DNA of 64,000 bases from Gammaproteobacteria bacterium (GCA_030429005.1 JAUIDP010000003.1:27063-91062); one strand, 5' to 3'. Numbered from the stretch's first letter, positions 47,645 to 57,176 are shown. The notes: generated by a model from the sequence alone, not told the origin. Translations and numbers: made by a program.

Positions 47645-48535
47645 TTACAACGCGAGTTCGACCCGCAGTACCGGCGCATGCTTTTGCTCAACCGTCACCA
47701 TCGCTGCCTCGCTGTCGCGCGTGAAGGCGACCGACTCGGCATTGCGGTAGCTGCGAAGACTGAAGTGCATTGCGCGGCCCTGCAGTGCGTCCGGCCAGCT
47801 CTGCCCGGCTGACCGGGAAAAGAAATTCAGGCCCGCGTAGGTCAGCACGAGCGCGCTGCGGCCATCGGGCGCAAAGTCCATGCCGGTGGGTTGCCAGCCG
47901 TAGCCGCTGCCGGCCGGGTTCTGCAGCTCGGCCGGGGACGGCTGCGGCAGCTTGTCGAGATAGCCGACAAACTCCGCGGTTATCGTCGCGCCATCGCCGG
48001 GTTGCAACGGCAGGCGGTACAGTTCGGCAGGTAGCGTACGCTTGCTGAGTACGTAGACCTGGCGGGCCACCGGGTCGACGGCCAGCGCCTCGGCATCGCG
48101 GGCACCGTCGGGATAACGAAAATCGATTCGCCAGGCCAGTTCAGTCTCGTCAGCCTCCGTGGCAGGTTCCTCGACGACGTACAACGACAGGTACTCGTGC
48201 TCGGCGTCGTTGTCGCCGATATCGGCGACGATGAGATACGCCGTGCCCGCAAGTTCGAACGCTGCGATGTCCTCCCAGTCGCGGTTTCGAGCGCCGTCGA
48301 TAAGCACTCGCCCGAGATCCGCGCCGGCCGGGCTCAGCGCGTGCAACACAGCCGGGCCGTCGTCGTTGATTGCCCAGAAAAGTTCATCGTGCAGACGGGA
48401 TGCTGCGATGCCACTGGCCTCGTCCAGTCTGGAATTCTCCAGGCGGCCAACTTCGGTGAGCAACGAAGTTGCTTGCTGCTTGTCATTGTCCGCCGAGCAC
48501 GCAGCGAGCAGCAGAACCCAGATCAATAGACGCAC
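47645..48535 (-). CDS. Lipoprotein, beta-propeller-like, function unknown
   Basis: 296 aa from GTG 48535, chosen because GGAG lies six bases upstream and the signal peptide is then compact ([12 protein letters not shown], lipobox LAAC). An ATG nine codons upstream (48562) is possible. The mature part has repeated blade-like segments: [54 protein letters not shown] and [18 protein letters not shown]. This resembles SdiA-regulated or esterase-like-phytase propellers. No catalytic residues can be assigned. It is divergent from deoD with a 65-bp gap. Confidence 0.75.
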   Translation of the reverse strand: MRLLIWVLLLAACSADNDKQQATSLLTEVGRLENSRLDEASGIAASRLHDELFWAINDDGPAVLHALSPAGADLGRVLIDGARNRDWEDIAAFELAGTAYLIVADIGDNDAEHEYLSLYVVEEPATEADETELAWRIDFRYPDGARDAEALAVDPVARQVYVLSKRTLPAELYRLPLQPGDGATITAEFVGYLDKLPQPSPAELQNPAGSGYGWQPTGMDFAPDGRSALVLTYAGLNFFSRSAGQSWPDALQGRAMHFSLRSYRNAESVAFTRDSEAAMVTVEQKHAPVLRVELAL

Positions 48536-48600
48536 ATCACGCTCCGAGGTATTGTTGCGCATACCAAGTGTGGCGCAGACCCACGTCAGAAGCGAGAGAT

Positions 48601-49308
48601 ATGGCAACCAAACACATGAATGCAGCGCCCGGCGACTTCGCCGAAACGGTGCTGATGCCTGGCGACCCGCTGCGGGCGAAATACATAGCCGACACCTACC
48701 TCGAGGGTGTGCGACGGGTAACGGACGTGCGCAACATGTGGGGCTTCACCGGCACTTACAAGCAATTGCCGGTGTCCGTTATGGCGCATGGCATGGGCAT
48801 ACCGTCGGTATCGATCTACGCCACGGAACTGGTTGCAGACTATGGCGTCAAGCGCATGATCCGGGTTGGAAGCTGCGGCACCAGTCATCCGGACGTCAAG
48901 CTGCGTGATGTCATCATTGCAATGGGTGCTTCGACCGATTCGAACTGCAACCGCATGCGCTTTGGCGGCTACGACTATGCCGCAATTGCGAGTTTCGACC
49001 TGGTACAAAAGGCGGTCCAGGCAGCCCGGGACGCCGGCGTGCGCCATCACGTCGGCAACATATTTTCGGCGGATCTTTTCTACACGCCGGACCCCGATAT
49101 GTTCCAGACGATGGCGAAATACAATGTATATGGCGTCGAGATGGAGGCCGCTGGTATCTACTCGATTGCCGCCGAGCACGATGTCGAGGCGCTGGCGGTC
49201 TGTACAGTCAGCGATGACATACTGACGGGCGACGCCCTGACATCTGAAGAACGGCAAACGACATTCGACGAAATGATCCTCGTTGCCCTCGAAACGGTTG
49301 TCGCCTGA
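48601..49308 (+). CDS. deoD: Purine nucleoside phosphorylase, DeoD type
   Basis: 235 aa, the normal DeoD length. [25 protein letters not shown] at the N-terminus (phosphate-binding Gly and Arg), [13 protein letters not shown] near 62, IRVGSCGTS near 85, MEAAGIY near 181 and the catalytic Asp in [10 protein letters not shown] near 202. It splits purine (deoxy)nucleosides with phosphate to base and sugar-1-phosphate. Followed after one base by deoC, giving a deoD-deoC-ALDH operon. Hypoxanthine made here can go to xanthine dehydrogenase at 62209. Confidence 0.96.
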   Translation: MATKHMNAAPGDFAETVLMPGDPLRAKYIADTYLEGVRRVTDVRNMWGFTGTYKQLPVSVMAHGMGIPSVSIYATELVADYGVKRMIRVGSCGTSHPDVKLRDVIIAMGASTDSNCNRMRFGGYDYAAIASFDLVQKAVQAARDAGVRHHVGNIFSADLFYTPDPDMFQTMAKYNVYGVEMEAAGIYSIAAEHDVEALAVCTVSDDILTGDALTSEERQTTFDEMILVALETVVA

Positions 49309-49309
49309 T

Positions 49310-50224
49310 ATGCAACTGGTGAGCAACAAACTGCCTGATCTGAGCAAGGTCCCTACCGTCGATGAGGTGGGGGTGGATGAGCGGGTCGCCAGGTTCCAGT
49401 CGCGCAGCATCAAGACAGAGTCGAAAGTCGCCGCGCTGAAGCTGATCCTGTCGATGATCGACCTGACGACACTCGAAGGGCAGGACACGCCCGGCAAGGT
49501 TCGGCAGCTGTGCCAGAAAGCGATTCACCTGCACGACGCAATGCCCGGATTGCCGCACGTGGCCGCCGTCTGCGTGTATCCGACGATGGTCGGCGTGGCG
49601 CGGAAAACGCTCGGCGATCGCGATATCAATGTGGCCTCGGTAGCAACGGCGTTCCCCAGCGGCCAGGCACCGTTGTCGGTCAAGCTCGACGATACGCGCA
49701 TGGCGGTCGATGCCGGTGCCAGCGAGATCGACATGGTGATTTCGCGCGGCGAGTTTCTCGCCGGCAATTACGGGCTGGTATTCGATGAGATCGTCGCGGT
49801 CAAGGAGGCCTGCGGTGAGGCACACCTGAAGGTGATCCTCGAGACCGGCGAACTCGGTACGCTGGATCGTGTACGCCGGGCCAGCGAACTGGCGATGCAT
49901 GCCGGTGCCGATTTCATCAAGACGTCGACCGGCAAGATACAGCCGGCGGCGACAATGCAGGTGACGCTGGTCATGCTGCAGGCTATCCGGGATTTCTACT
50001 ACGACACCGGCCGCATGGTCGGCATGAAGCCCGCCGGCGGCATTTCGACGGCCAAGCTGGCGGTGCACTATCTCGTCATGTTGCGCGAGACGCTGGGCAA
50101 TGCCTGGATGACACCGGATTGGTTTCGCTTCGGTGCAAGCTCGCTCGCGAATGACGTATTGATGCAACTGCAGAAACAGGCGACGGGTGTGTACCAGTCG
50201 GCTGACTATTTCTCCAAGGATTAA
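49310..50224 (+). CDS. deoC: Deoxyribose-phosphate aldolase
   Basis: 304 aa. VAAVCVYPTMV near 83-93, the EIDMVISRGEFLAG block near 143, KVILETGEL near 174 and the Schiff-base Lys in ADFIKTSTGK near 200-209, followed by GMKPAGGI near 239. ATG at 49310 is one base after the deoD stop. It cleaves deoxyribose-5-phosphate to acetaldehyde and glyceraldehyde-3-phosphate. The aldehyde dehydrogenase genes that follow remove the acetaldehyde. Longer than E. coli DeoC (259 aa), in line with the long DeoC type. Confidence 0.95.
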   Translation: MQLVSNKLPDLSKVPTVDEVGVDERVARFQSRSIKTESKVAALKLILSMIDLTTLEGQDTPGKVRQLCQKAIHLHDAMPGLPHVAAVCVYPTMVGVARKTLGDRDINVASVATAFPSGQAPLSVKLDDTRMAVDAGASEIDMVISRGEFLAGNYGLVFDEIVAVKEACGEAHLKVILETGELGTLDRVRRASELAMHAGADFIKTSTGKIQPAATMQVTLVMLQAIRDFYYDTGRMVGMKPAGGISTAKLAVHYLVMLRETLGNAWMTPDWFRFGASSLANDVLMQLQKQATGVYQSADYFSKD

Positions 50225-50226
50225 GT

Positions 50227-51696
50227 ATGGCCACCCCAGAAAACAAGCTGGCATTCGATGACGGCTGGCAGTATTCGCCGGCGCCGGAAAGCACGGATCA
50301 CGTCCGTATAAAGAAGAAGTACGACCTGTTCATCGGCGGTGACTTCGTCAAGCCGGAAAAAGGCAGGTACTTCGACACGATCAATCCCGCGACCGAGGAA
50401 GTGATCAGCCGTGTCGCGCTGGCAGCGGATGCTGATGTGGACAAGGCGGTCAAGGCGGCTCGCAAGGCCTACCCCGGCTGGTCGCGCATGAAGGCCGCCG
50501 AGCGCGGCAAATACATCTATCGCATTGCGCGCATCCTGCAGGAACGCTCGCGGGAGTTTGCTGCAATCGAATCGCTCGACGGTGGCAAGCCGATTCGTGA
50601 ATCGCGGGATGTCGATGTGCCACTTGCCGCGGCGCATTTCTTCTACTACGCGGGCTGGGCCGACAAGCTCGAGTATGCCTTCCCGGGCCGCAACGTGAAG
50701 CCGCTTGGCGTTGCCGGCCAGATCATCCCGTGGAATTTCCCGCTGTTGATGGCGGCCTGGAAAATCGCACCGGCACTGGCCTGCGGAAATACCGTGGTCA
50801 TCAAGCCCGCGGAGACGACGCCGCTGACCGCGATGAAGCTGGCCGAAGTCATTGCCGATGCCGGCCTGCCGCCCGGTGTCGTCAATATCATCACGGGGGC
50901 CGGTGAGACCGGCGCTGCCATCGTCAATCACCCGGGGGTCGACAAGATCGCCTTTACGGGGTCGACCAGTGTCGGACGCATCATCCAGAAAGCACTGGCC
51001 GGCACGCGCAAGCATTACACCCTCGAACTCGGTGGCAAGGCCGCAAACATCATTTTTGCCGACGCCGCGATCGACCAGGCCGTGGAAGGCATCGTCAACG
51101 GCATCTTCTTCAACCAGGGTCACGTATGCTGCGCCGGCTCGCGACTGTTTGTTCAGGAATCGGTAGCGGATCGCGTCATACAGAAGCTGAAAGACCGCAT
51201 GGAAACGCTGATCGTCGGTGACCCGCTGGACAAGAACACGGACATCGGTGCAATCAATTCCCAGGAACAACTGGCGACCATCCGGTCCTACCTGAAAGTC
51301 GGGCAGGACGAGGGTGGCGAAATGTTCCAGAGTTCCTGCCGCATCCCAAAGAAAGGTTACTGGTGCCGGCCGACAATATTTACCGGTGTTTCGCAATCCA
51401 ACCGGGTTGTGCAGGAGGAGATCTTCGGCCCGGTACTGGCGATCCAGACGTTCCGCACCTACAACGAGGCGATTTCGAAGGCAAACAACACGCCATACGG
51501 GCTGTCCGGCGGCATCTGGACTGACAAGGGATCCAAGATCTTCAAGATGACGCAAAGCGTGCGTGCAGGCGTCGTCTGGGCCAACACCTTCAACAAGTTT
51601 GACCCGACGTCGCCTTTCGGTGGTTACAAGGAAAGCGGTGTCGGCCGTGAGGGTGGCCTGCATGGCCTCGATGCGTACCTGAAGCTGGAGGCTTGA
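50227..51696 (+). CDS. Aldehyde dehydrogenase, catalytic half of an ALDH16-like pair
   Basis: 489 aa, NAD-dependent. The oxyanion Asn in IIPWNFPLLM near 167, FTGSTSVG near 243, catalytic Glu in LELGGKAAN near 265 and catalytic Cys in NQGHVCCAGSR near 300 are all present, as is EEIFGPVLA near 397. It starts 2 bp after deoC and probably oxidises the acetaldehyde from DeoC to acetate. The following gene encodes a second, shorter ALDH-like protein; catalytic domain plus truncated ALDH domain is the layout of single-chain ALDH16 proteins. Confidence 0.93.
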   Translation: MATPENKLAFDDGWQYSPAPESTDHVRIKKKYDLFIGGDFVKPEKGRYFDTINPATEEVISRVALAADADVDKAVKAARKAYPGWSRMKAAERGKYIYRIARILQERSREFAAIESLDGGKPIRESRDVDVPLAAAHFFYYAGWADKLEYAFPGRNVKPLGVAGQIIPWNFPLLMAAWKIAPALACGNTVVIKPAETTPLTAMKLAEVIADAGLPPGVVNIITGAGETGAAIVNHPGVDKIAFTGSTSVGRIIQKALAGTRKHYTLELGGKAANIIFADAAIDQAVEGIVNGIFFNQGHVCCAGSRLFVQESVADRVIQKLKDRMETLIVGDPLDKNTDIGAINSQEQLATIRSYLKVGQDEGGEMFQSSCRIPKKGYWCRPTIFTGVSQSNRVVQEEIFGPVLAIQTFRTYNEAISKANNTPYGLSGGIWTDKGSKIFKMTQSVRAGVVWANTFNKFDPTSPFGGYKESGVGREGGLHGLDAYLKLEA

Positions 51697-51699
51697 GAA

Positions 51700-52584
51700 A
51701 TGGCAGCAGCGAAACAAAAAGGCAAACAGCGGCTCGCCGTCGCCAAGACCTACAAGATTTACATCGGCGGCAAGTTTCCGCGCACCGAGTCGGCACGCTA
51801 CTACCCGCTCGAAGACCAGCAGGGCAATGTCATTGCCAATGTCTGCCGCAGCAGCCGCAAGGACTTCCGCAATGCCATGGTTGCTGCGCGCGCAGCGCAG
51901 GCGGGCTGGGCTGGTACAAGTGCCTACCTGCGCGGCCAGATCCTGTACCGCATCGCGGAAATGCTGGAGGGCCGTCGCGAGCAGTTTGTCAGCGAGTTGC
52001 GGCTGCAGGGCGTGCCGGCGCGTGCTGCCGAAAAGGAAGTCGACCTCGCGATCGACCGGCTGGTGTATTTCGCTGGCTGGGCTGACAAATACCAGCAGGT
52101 ATTCAGCTCCGTCAACCCGGTCAGTTCGGCGCATTTCAATTTCTCGGTACTCGAGCCAACGGGTGTCGTTGCCATCCTGGCGCCGGAGTCGAGCGGGTTG
52201 CTCGGCCTGGTCTCGAACATCGCGCCGACAATCGTCGGCGGTAACAGCTGCGTCGTACTCGCCGCTGAGTCTCTGCCGCTCAGCGCGATCAGTTTTGCAG
52301 AGGTCCTGCACTCGTCGGACGTGCCTGGTGGCGTGGTCAACCTGCTGACCGGCTTTCGCTCCGAATTGAGCGGTCAGTTTGCGTCACATATGGATGTCAA
52401 TGCCGTCGTCTACTGCGATGGTGGCAAGAAGACGGCCCAGGCCGTGCAGGAAGCCGCGGCCGACAATATCAAGCGGGTCATTCGCCGTACCGGCCTCAAC
52501 TGGGACGACGATTCGACGCAACACCCGTACCTCGTGCGTGACACGCAGGAGGTCAAGACGACCTGGCACCCGATCGGCGTCTAG
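51700..52584 (+). CDS. Short aldehyde-dehydrogenase-like protein without catalytic Cys
   Basis: 294 aa. Aligns with the N-terminal NAD-binding two thirds of ALDH (TYKIYIGGKFPRTESARYYP near 17-36, VAARAAQAGWAG near 66, EPTGVVAILAPESSGLLGLV near 152, PGGVVNLLTGFRSEL near 210). Pro-Trp-Asn is replaced by APESS, the FTGS region is VVYCDGG, and the chain ends before the catalytic Glu and Cys. It starts 3 bp after the active ALDH. Together they equal 783 aa, the size of ALDH16, whose C-terminal pseudo-ALDH domain also lacks catalytic residues. The ORF has its own start and clean sequence, so it is a split gene and not a frameshift. Confidence 0.85.
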   Translation: MAAAKQKGKQRLAVAKTYKIYIGGKFPRTESARYYPLEDQQGNVIANVCRSSRKDFRNAMVAARAAQAGWAGTSAYLRGQILYRIAEMLEGRREQFVSELRLQGVPARAAEKEVDLAIDRLVYFAGWADKYQQVFSSVNPVSSAHFNFSVLEPTGVVAILAPESSGLLGLVSNIAPTIVGGNSCVVLAAESLPLSAISFAEVLHSSDVPGGVVNLLTGFRSELSGQFASHMDVNAVVYCDGGKKTAQAVQEAAADNIKRVIRRTGLNWDDDSTQHPYLVRDTQEVKTTWHPIGV

Positions 52585-52633
52585 CGCCGGACCTGCGACC
52601 GAACGGCGCGTTGCGGCATCTTTGGAGCTGACA

Positions 52634-53317
52634 ATGCAGAATCCGCAGCACGCAATTTCCGGCCGACCTGCCTGGCAACGACGGAGCCGGCGGCGGCTGG
52701 CCGTGTGTATGCTGTTTGCCGCGTTGCTGCTGGCTGCCACATCGCTGTTGCTGCACTGGCCCGACGCGGCAATGCCGGTCCAGCCGGCGATCAGGCTGTC
52801 GATCCTGGAACAGGAAGCACAACCCGAATCGGAACAGGATGAAAAACAGCATTTCGAACCGGTGGCCGAACTGCCGGCACCGCCGCAACGTTCGGTCCGG
52901 TCGTTGTATTCAAGTACAGCAGTCCAGGAGCCTGCCGATGTCGAGAGCCGGGACTGGTATGCATCGATCGGCGATGCCGCCATTGCAGCGGTCGATGCCG
53001 CGAATCATGTACCGACCTTGCATCCCGGACAGCAGGAAATGCGCCGCCGCGCTGGCCTGCAGTTTGCGCCGTCACGTGCGCCGGTCAGCCGGCCGGTTTG
53101 GGAAAACGTCGAGATCGACCAGATGGGGAGAAAAGTGCTGGTCAGCGGCGACTGTTACCGCGTGCTCGAAGACTGGCGAGCCACTTACCAGGAAATCCAG
53201 CGGGAGTTCGGCCAGTACCTGGTGTATTGCAGCAACAGCGAACACTATCCGATCGATGTCGACTGGGTCGACGAGATCGGACAGAAGTACGCCGCTGTCC
53301 GTTTCCCCGACGGTTAG
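52634..53317 (+). CDS. Hypothetical single-span membrane protein
   Basis: 227 aa from ATG 52634, with GGAG seven bases upstream. Basic N-terminus (RRSRRR), one hydrophobic segment (about 27-46), a Glu/Gln/Pro-rich linker (about 55-85) and a C-terminal domain with two Cys (SGDCYRV and LVYCSNS). An inner-membrane anchor with a periplasmic domain is likely. I do not recognise the family. It follows the ALDH pair by 49 bp and shares TTAG with the convergent kinase gene. Confidence 0.7.
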   Translation: MQNPQHAISGRPAWQRRSRRRLAVCMLFAALLLAATSLLLHWPDAAMPVQPAIRLSILEQEAQPESEQDEKQHFEPVAELPAPPQRSVRSLYSSTAVQEPADVESRDWYASIGDAAIAAVDAANHVPTLHPGQQEMRRRAGLQFAPSRAPVSRPVWENVEIDQMGRKVLVSGDCYRVLEDWRATYQEIQREFGQYLVYCSNSEHYPIDVDWVDEIGQKYAAVRFPDG

Positions 53318-54297
53318 TTCCGGGCGAAGCCGTCCAGCACGCCGCGCTCGATGCGTGCACCGAGTTGCTGAATTACCGTGGTCGCACACCAGGTGCCGAG
53401 CCGGGCGCAGTCGGCGAGCGTGTAGTCGTTGACCCAGCCGAACAGGAAACCCGCGGAATAGGCATCGCCGGCGCCGGTCGAGTCAACCACCTTGTCGACT
53501 CGTGTTGCCGGCTGCGTGTGCAGCTGGTCACCGTGCTTGATAACTGAGCCTTTTTCCGAGCGCGTAATAGCAAACAGATTGTCATAAGCATCGAGTGCGG
53601 CGAGCGTCTCGTCAAAGGATTTCGTCTGCAGCAGGGCGACGATTTCGTCTTCGTCGGCCAGCACGATATCGACACCGTCGCGTACGAAGCCCTCGAATGC
53701 GTCCCGGTGACGTTGAACGCAGAACGAGTCTGACAGTGACAATGCGATCGCAGCGCCACGTTCGCTGGCGATGTCGATCGCCTTCTGCGCCAGCATAGGC
53801 CCTTCCGGGCAGTCCCAGACATAGCCTTCCAGCAGGACCGCTTTCGGCGTACCGATTGTCTCCGCCGTTATATCGGTGACGGACAGTTCGGTGCACGCGC
53901 CCAGGTAGGTGTTCATGGTCCGCTGGCCGTCGCCGGTAATGAGAATGTGGCTGCGCGCCGTCGGTGCGCCGTCGGTGCTCGGTGCCAGCCGCACATCGAC
54001 ACCCAGCGAGCGCATGTCGTGATTGAACACTTCGCCGAACTGGTCGTCCCGTACCCGGCCTATATAGGCGGCATCGCCACCGAGGTTGGCGAAACCGGCT
54101 ACCGTATTCGCTACAGATCCTCCGGACATCTCAGTGGCAGGACCCATCATCGCGTAAATCTCGCGGGCGCGTTGCTCGTCGATCAGGTTCATCGAGCCGG
54201 GCACGATGCCGAGGTCGTCAATCAGCTGCTGATCGACGTGCGCGAGAATATCGACGATTGCATTGCTGATGCCGAGCAGTTGGGAGGTTGCTGTCAT
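53314..54297 (-). CDS. PfkB-family kinase, adenosine-kinase-like
   Basis: 327 aa. GISNAIVDILAHVD near 9-22, GGSVANTVAGFANLGG near 59-74, and catalytic VVDSTGAGDAYSAGFLFGW near 268. The N-terminal sequence and VANT block fit the bacterial adenosine-kinase-like branch, which phosphorylates adenosine or related nucleosides. This would provide salvage opposite to the catabolic enzymes nearby. A sugar-kinase role cannot be excluded. Monocistronic on the minus strand. Confidence 0.85.
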   Translation of the reverse strand: MTATSQLLGISNAIVDILAHVDQQLIDDLGIVPGSMNLIDEQRAREIYAMMGPATEMSGGSVANTVAGFANLGGDAAYIGRVRDDQFGEVFNHDMRSLGVDVRLAPSTDGAPTARSHILITGDGQRTMNTYLGACTELSVTDITAETIGTPKAVLLEGYVWDCPEGPMLAQKAIDIASERGAAIALSLSDSFCVQRHRDAFEGFVRDGVDIVLADEDEIVALLQTKSFDETLAALDAYDNLFAITRSEKGSVIKHGDQLHTQPATRVDKVVDSTGAGDAYSAGFLFGWVNDYTLADCARLGTWCATTVIQQLGARIERGVLDGFARN

Positions 54298-54431
54298 GCC
54301 AGTGGATCCAGTCCAAAAAAACGCCGCCTAGCCTAACACCGAAGCCCCGTGCGTTGAACAGCCAGCGACATTCGGGGAATTGATGTCCGCTTTCGCTGGT
54401 TGTATCGTGTGCGCTGCACGGGAGGGAATCG

Positions 54432-55079
54432 ATGCGCAAGTCCGCCGGGATACTGATACCGCTTTCTATCATTCTGGCCTATTACGCGGCATTGGTGTCG
54501 AGCATCCTGTTCCTGCTCGACCGTTTTCCAGACCTGACCACCTATTTCCCGGTTGGTGGCATGGCCGAACTGGCGAAAATCGGCGGCTCGTTCGAGCCGG
54601 TCTATTCGGGCATCGAAGAACGCATCTTTTCAGAAGTCGGGCCCATTCGGCTGTTGCTCGCCAGCTTCGGCGCTATCGCCCTGGCCGTACCGATCTCGTG
54701 GGTCTACTTTATTACCAGTCGCGCACGCGTCATCGACCAGTCCTTCCTGACGACGATCATGATTCTGCCGGTCGTGGTCGCCGGCATCGCGATGATCGTG
54801 CTGAACAGCATTGCGCTCGCTTTCAGCCTTGCCGGTGTCGTGGCGGCGGTGCGGTTTCGCTTTACGTTGCGCCAGCCGTCCGATGCCATGTACATATTTG
54901 TGTCGATCGGCATCGGGCTGAGTTCCGGGATTGGCGCCCTGGGCATTGCAGCGGTCATTTCTTTCGCATTCGTCATTTGTACGCTCGTGATCTGGCGGCT
55001 CGAATACGGCAAGACGCTGTCGGGGCCGTTCCTGACCATGCTGACCCGGCGCGACCTGGGTGAGGACGAGTACGATTAG
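54432..55079 (+). CDS. DUF4956 membrane protein
   Basis: 215 aa. Three to four membrane helices (about 5-28, 75-98, 105-135, 155-180) and the family block VRFRFTLRQPSDAMYIFVSIGIGL near 138-160. GGAGGG stands five bases before the ATG. Function unknown. The homologous family is often found near polyphosphate-VTC or phosphate-linked proteins, but none is adjacent here. Overlaps the next gene by 20 bp. Confidence 0.82.
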   Translation: MRKSAGILIPLSIILAYYAALVSSILFLLDRFPDLTTYFPVGGMAELAKIGGSFEPVYSGIEERIFSEVGPIRLLLASFGAIALAVPISWVYFITSRARVIDQSFLTTIMILPVVVAGIAMIVLNSIALAFSLAGVVAAVRFRFTLRQPSDAMYIFVSIGIGLSSGIGALGIAAVISFAFVICTLVIWRLEYGKTLSGPFLTMLTRRDLGEDEYD

Positions 55080-56040
55080 CAGCAATTGTGTGCTGGTCGT
55101 GCACGGTCGTGGTTTCAAGCCCGCGGCCGATGCGCTGCGTGATGTCAGCCTGGCGGCACTGCGCGCCGGTATCCAGCGCGACTACCCGGAACATCTGCAC
55201 CTTTATGACAAGGCCTCCGTGGAACTCGTCTACTACGGCGACCTGAGCAACACCGTGCTCGGCGAATGTCGGCAGCAATTCGACGAGCAGGTTGATGTCG
55301 GCGACCGGCGAAATGCGTTGCAGCAGCTGCGCGCCATCAATGCGCGCAAAAAATTCGGCATACGCCAATACGATCGCCGACCCGGAAAAAGTGCGCTGCC
55401 GGAATTCCTGGCAAATTTCGTCGCGCCGTTGTGCGGCCTGCTGGGCCTGACCCGGTCGCTGGTGGCCCGCCTGTCGCCGGACTTTGCGGAATACCTGCAA
55501 ACCGATTCCGAGTACGCAAGGCTGGTGCGTGATCGCGTGCGCGAACGGGTATGCGCGCGCCTCGAGAAAGACGATCGCATCATGCTGGTCTCACACGGTA
55601 CCGGCTGCGTGGTGGTCTACGATGTCCTGTGGCAGCTTTCTCACGACGAGCGCTTTGTTGAACGCTTCGGTGCGCGCAAGATCGACACCTGGGTAACGCT
55701 GGGCGCTCCGCTCGGTGATCGCTACATTCGCAGTCACCTGCTCAGCGCTCGCGGTGAGGGTATTTCCTACCCGGCTAACGTCGTCAACTGGCATAACCTG
55801 TCGGCCGAGGATGACTGGACCTGTCACGACAACACGCTTGCTGACGACTTCAGTGACATGCTGCGGCAACGGGCGGTGAGTTCAGTGCAGGACTACCGTG
55901 TCTACAACCTGGCCGTACGCTTCGGCAAATCCAACCCGCACAGCTCGATCGGCTATTACATCCATCCACGGCTCAGCAAGATCATCGTCGACTGGCTGCA
56001 CACCCCGGCCATCGAAACCGACCCGGTATGGACGATCTAG
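55060..56040 (+). CDS. Alpha/beta-hydrolase-like protein lacking the nucleophile Ser
   Basis: 326 aa from GTG 55060, inside the end of the DUF4956 gene. VLVVHGRGF near 11-19 (oxyanion strand) and the elbow LVSHGTGCVVVYDVLW near 174-190 mark the fold. Relatives carry S-H-S-x-G there; here the nucleophile position is Gly (codon GGT). DTWVTLGAPLGDR near 208 and NWHNLSAEDDW near 243 resemble the acid and His regions of bacterial lipase-like proteins. It is either a non-catalytic member or uses another nucleophile. No signal peptide. Convergent with the next gene, sharing CTAG. Confidence 0.72.
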   Translation: MRTSTISSNCVLVVHGRGFKPAADALRDVSLAALRAGIQRDYPEHLHLYDKASVELVYYGDLSNTVLGECRQQFDEQVDVGDRRNALQQLRAINARKKFGIRQYDRRPGKSALPEFLANFVAPLCGLLGLTRSLVARLSPDFAEYLQTDSEYARLVRDRVRERVCARLEKDDRIMLVSHGTGCVVVYDVLWQLSHDERFVERFGARKIDTWVTLGAPLGDRYIRSHLLSARGEGISYPANVVNWHNLSAEDDWTCHDNTLADDFSDMLRQRAVSSVQDYRVYNLAVRFGKSNPHSSIGYYIHPRLSKIIVDWLHTPAIETDPVWTI

Positions 56041-57095
56041 TCGATACAGGCTTTTTCAAATGACCGGATCAGCTTTTCCTCATCGTCGAGTTCGCTGTAG
56101 AAACTCTCGACATAGGATTCCATGCGCTTGCGCTGCCGGCTCTGCAAGCCCGGTTGGCTGGCAATAACGGCCTCGATCGCTGTGCGCTGGTCACGAAACT
56201 TCTGCAAGGTTGCCGGTAACAGGTCGTTGTTGACGCAGCGGCCGCGATAGACGCGCTGGCGTATGCTCGACTGCCGGTATTTCGGGTTCAGCCTCACATG
56301 CGCAGGTTCGACGAAACCCGTCATATCGAAATCATAAGGAATCGACCAGTAGGTTTCGCCATCGCGACTGAATAGCGTGGAGTTATGGCAGCACGGCTCG
56401 CCCGGCTTACCCTGTATGGGTGAGAAATCGACATTGCCGATCAGGTAGGCGTAGACCGAAATCAGGTTCAGGTATTCACGGTCGAGTGCGAGAACGCTGG
56501 TTTCCGGGATGTCCTGTACCTGCATGCCGGTGCGCCTGGCCAGGCGCTGCTTGCTTTCAATAAAGAATGCGACGGTCGACTCTTCCTTGTCGTCATCGGT
56601 GAACGCATACGAGATCTGCAGAAAACGGACGCGAAAGCTGAGGTCCGTCAGCAAGTTCAATACGCGATAAGCGAGGTATTCCCGGAGCACGGTTTGCTGG
56701 TAGGGCTTCCGGCCTTCGATGCAGTGGGTGACCAGTTTCAGCTTGTCCTGGCCGGCAAGTACCGTATCGTCGAGGTCGCCTTTTTTGAAGTTCAGCCGCA
56801 GTGGTGCGAATGGGCAGACATTCGGGTCACGCCGGTTATTGCCGCGCGTCATGATCCTGACAGCAAACGACTGTTCGGCACCATCGGCGTCAATCAATGT
56901 AAATGTTCCCGGTACTTCCTCATCGTCGTCGTGGGGCCGTTCGGCCATGATCTGCGCGAACGGCGCCGCGATGCGAACTGTCAGGGCGTCGTGCACTGCA
57001 AACAGGGGATCGGGATCCGCGGCAGCGATGGCCTGCAGTGAAAACGAGGTCGCGAGCAAGAAAAATATTGTCGAATCAAGGGACTGGAAGCCCAT
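56037..57095 (-). CDS. Exported CotH/kinase-like protein
   Basis: 352 aa with signal peptide (to about 25). LRLNFKKGDLDDTVLAGQDKLK near 99-120 resembles the lysine-containing nucleotide-binding strands of CotH-like kinases, VLREYLAYRVLNLLTD near 136-151 the helix after it, and YLIGNVDFS near 216, CCHNSTLF near 234 and IPYDFDMTG near 251 the catalytic Asp, Asn and DxD-like metal motif. These residues are intact, so a secreted kinase is plausible. I am relying on remembered family patterns. Divergent from the phosphatase-kinase fusion at 57177 with an 81-bp gap. Confidence 0.6.
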   Translation of the reverse strand: MGFQSLDSTIFFLLATSFSLQAIAAADPDPLFAVHDALTVRIAAPFAQIMAERPHDDDEEVPGTFTLIDADGAEQSFAVRIMTRGNNRRDPNVCPFAPLRLNFKKGDLDDTVLAGQDKLKLVTHCIEGRKPYQQTVLREYLAYRVLNLLTDLSFRVRFLQISYAFTDDDKEESTVAFFIESKQRLARRTGMQVQDIPETSVLALDREYLNLISVYAYLIGNVDFSPIQGKPGEPCCHNSTLFSRDGETYWSIPYDFDMTGFVEPAHVRLNPKYRQSSIRQRVYRGRCVNNDLLPATLQKFRDQRTAIEAVIASQPGLQSRQRKRMESYVESFYSELDDEEKLIRSFEKACID

Positions 57096-57176
57096 CGACT
57101 GGCACCGCCCTGGAGTTCCTGTAGTTGCGCAAGCAGTCTATCATAGAGCCGTGTTTGCGCTGAGGTAACGACAGGC

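Noticed and set aside
47379..47691. Small genes in the gap upstream of the second receptor
   Set aside because: Short Arg-rich open frames overlap each other and the lipoprotein gene and lack ribosome-binding sites.
51694..51702. Frameshift or in-frame stop dividing one long ALDH gene
   Set aside because: The second protein has its own start and a distinct N-terminus, and both frames are clean, so a true split gene is more likely than damage.
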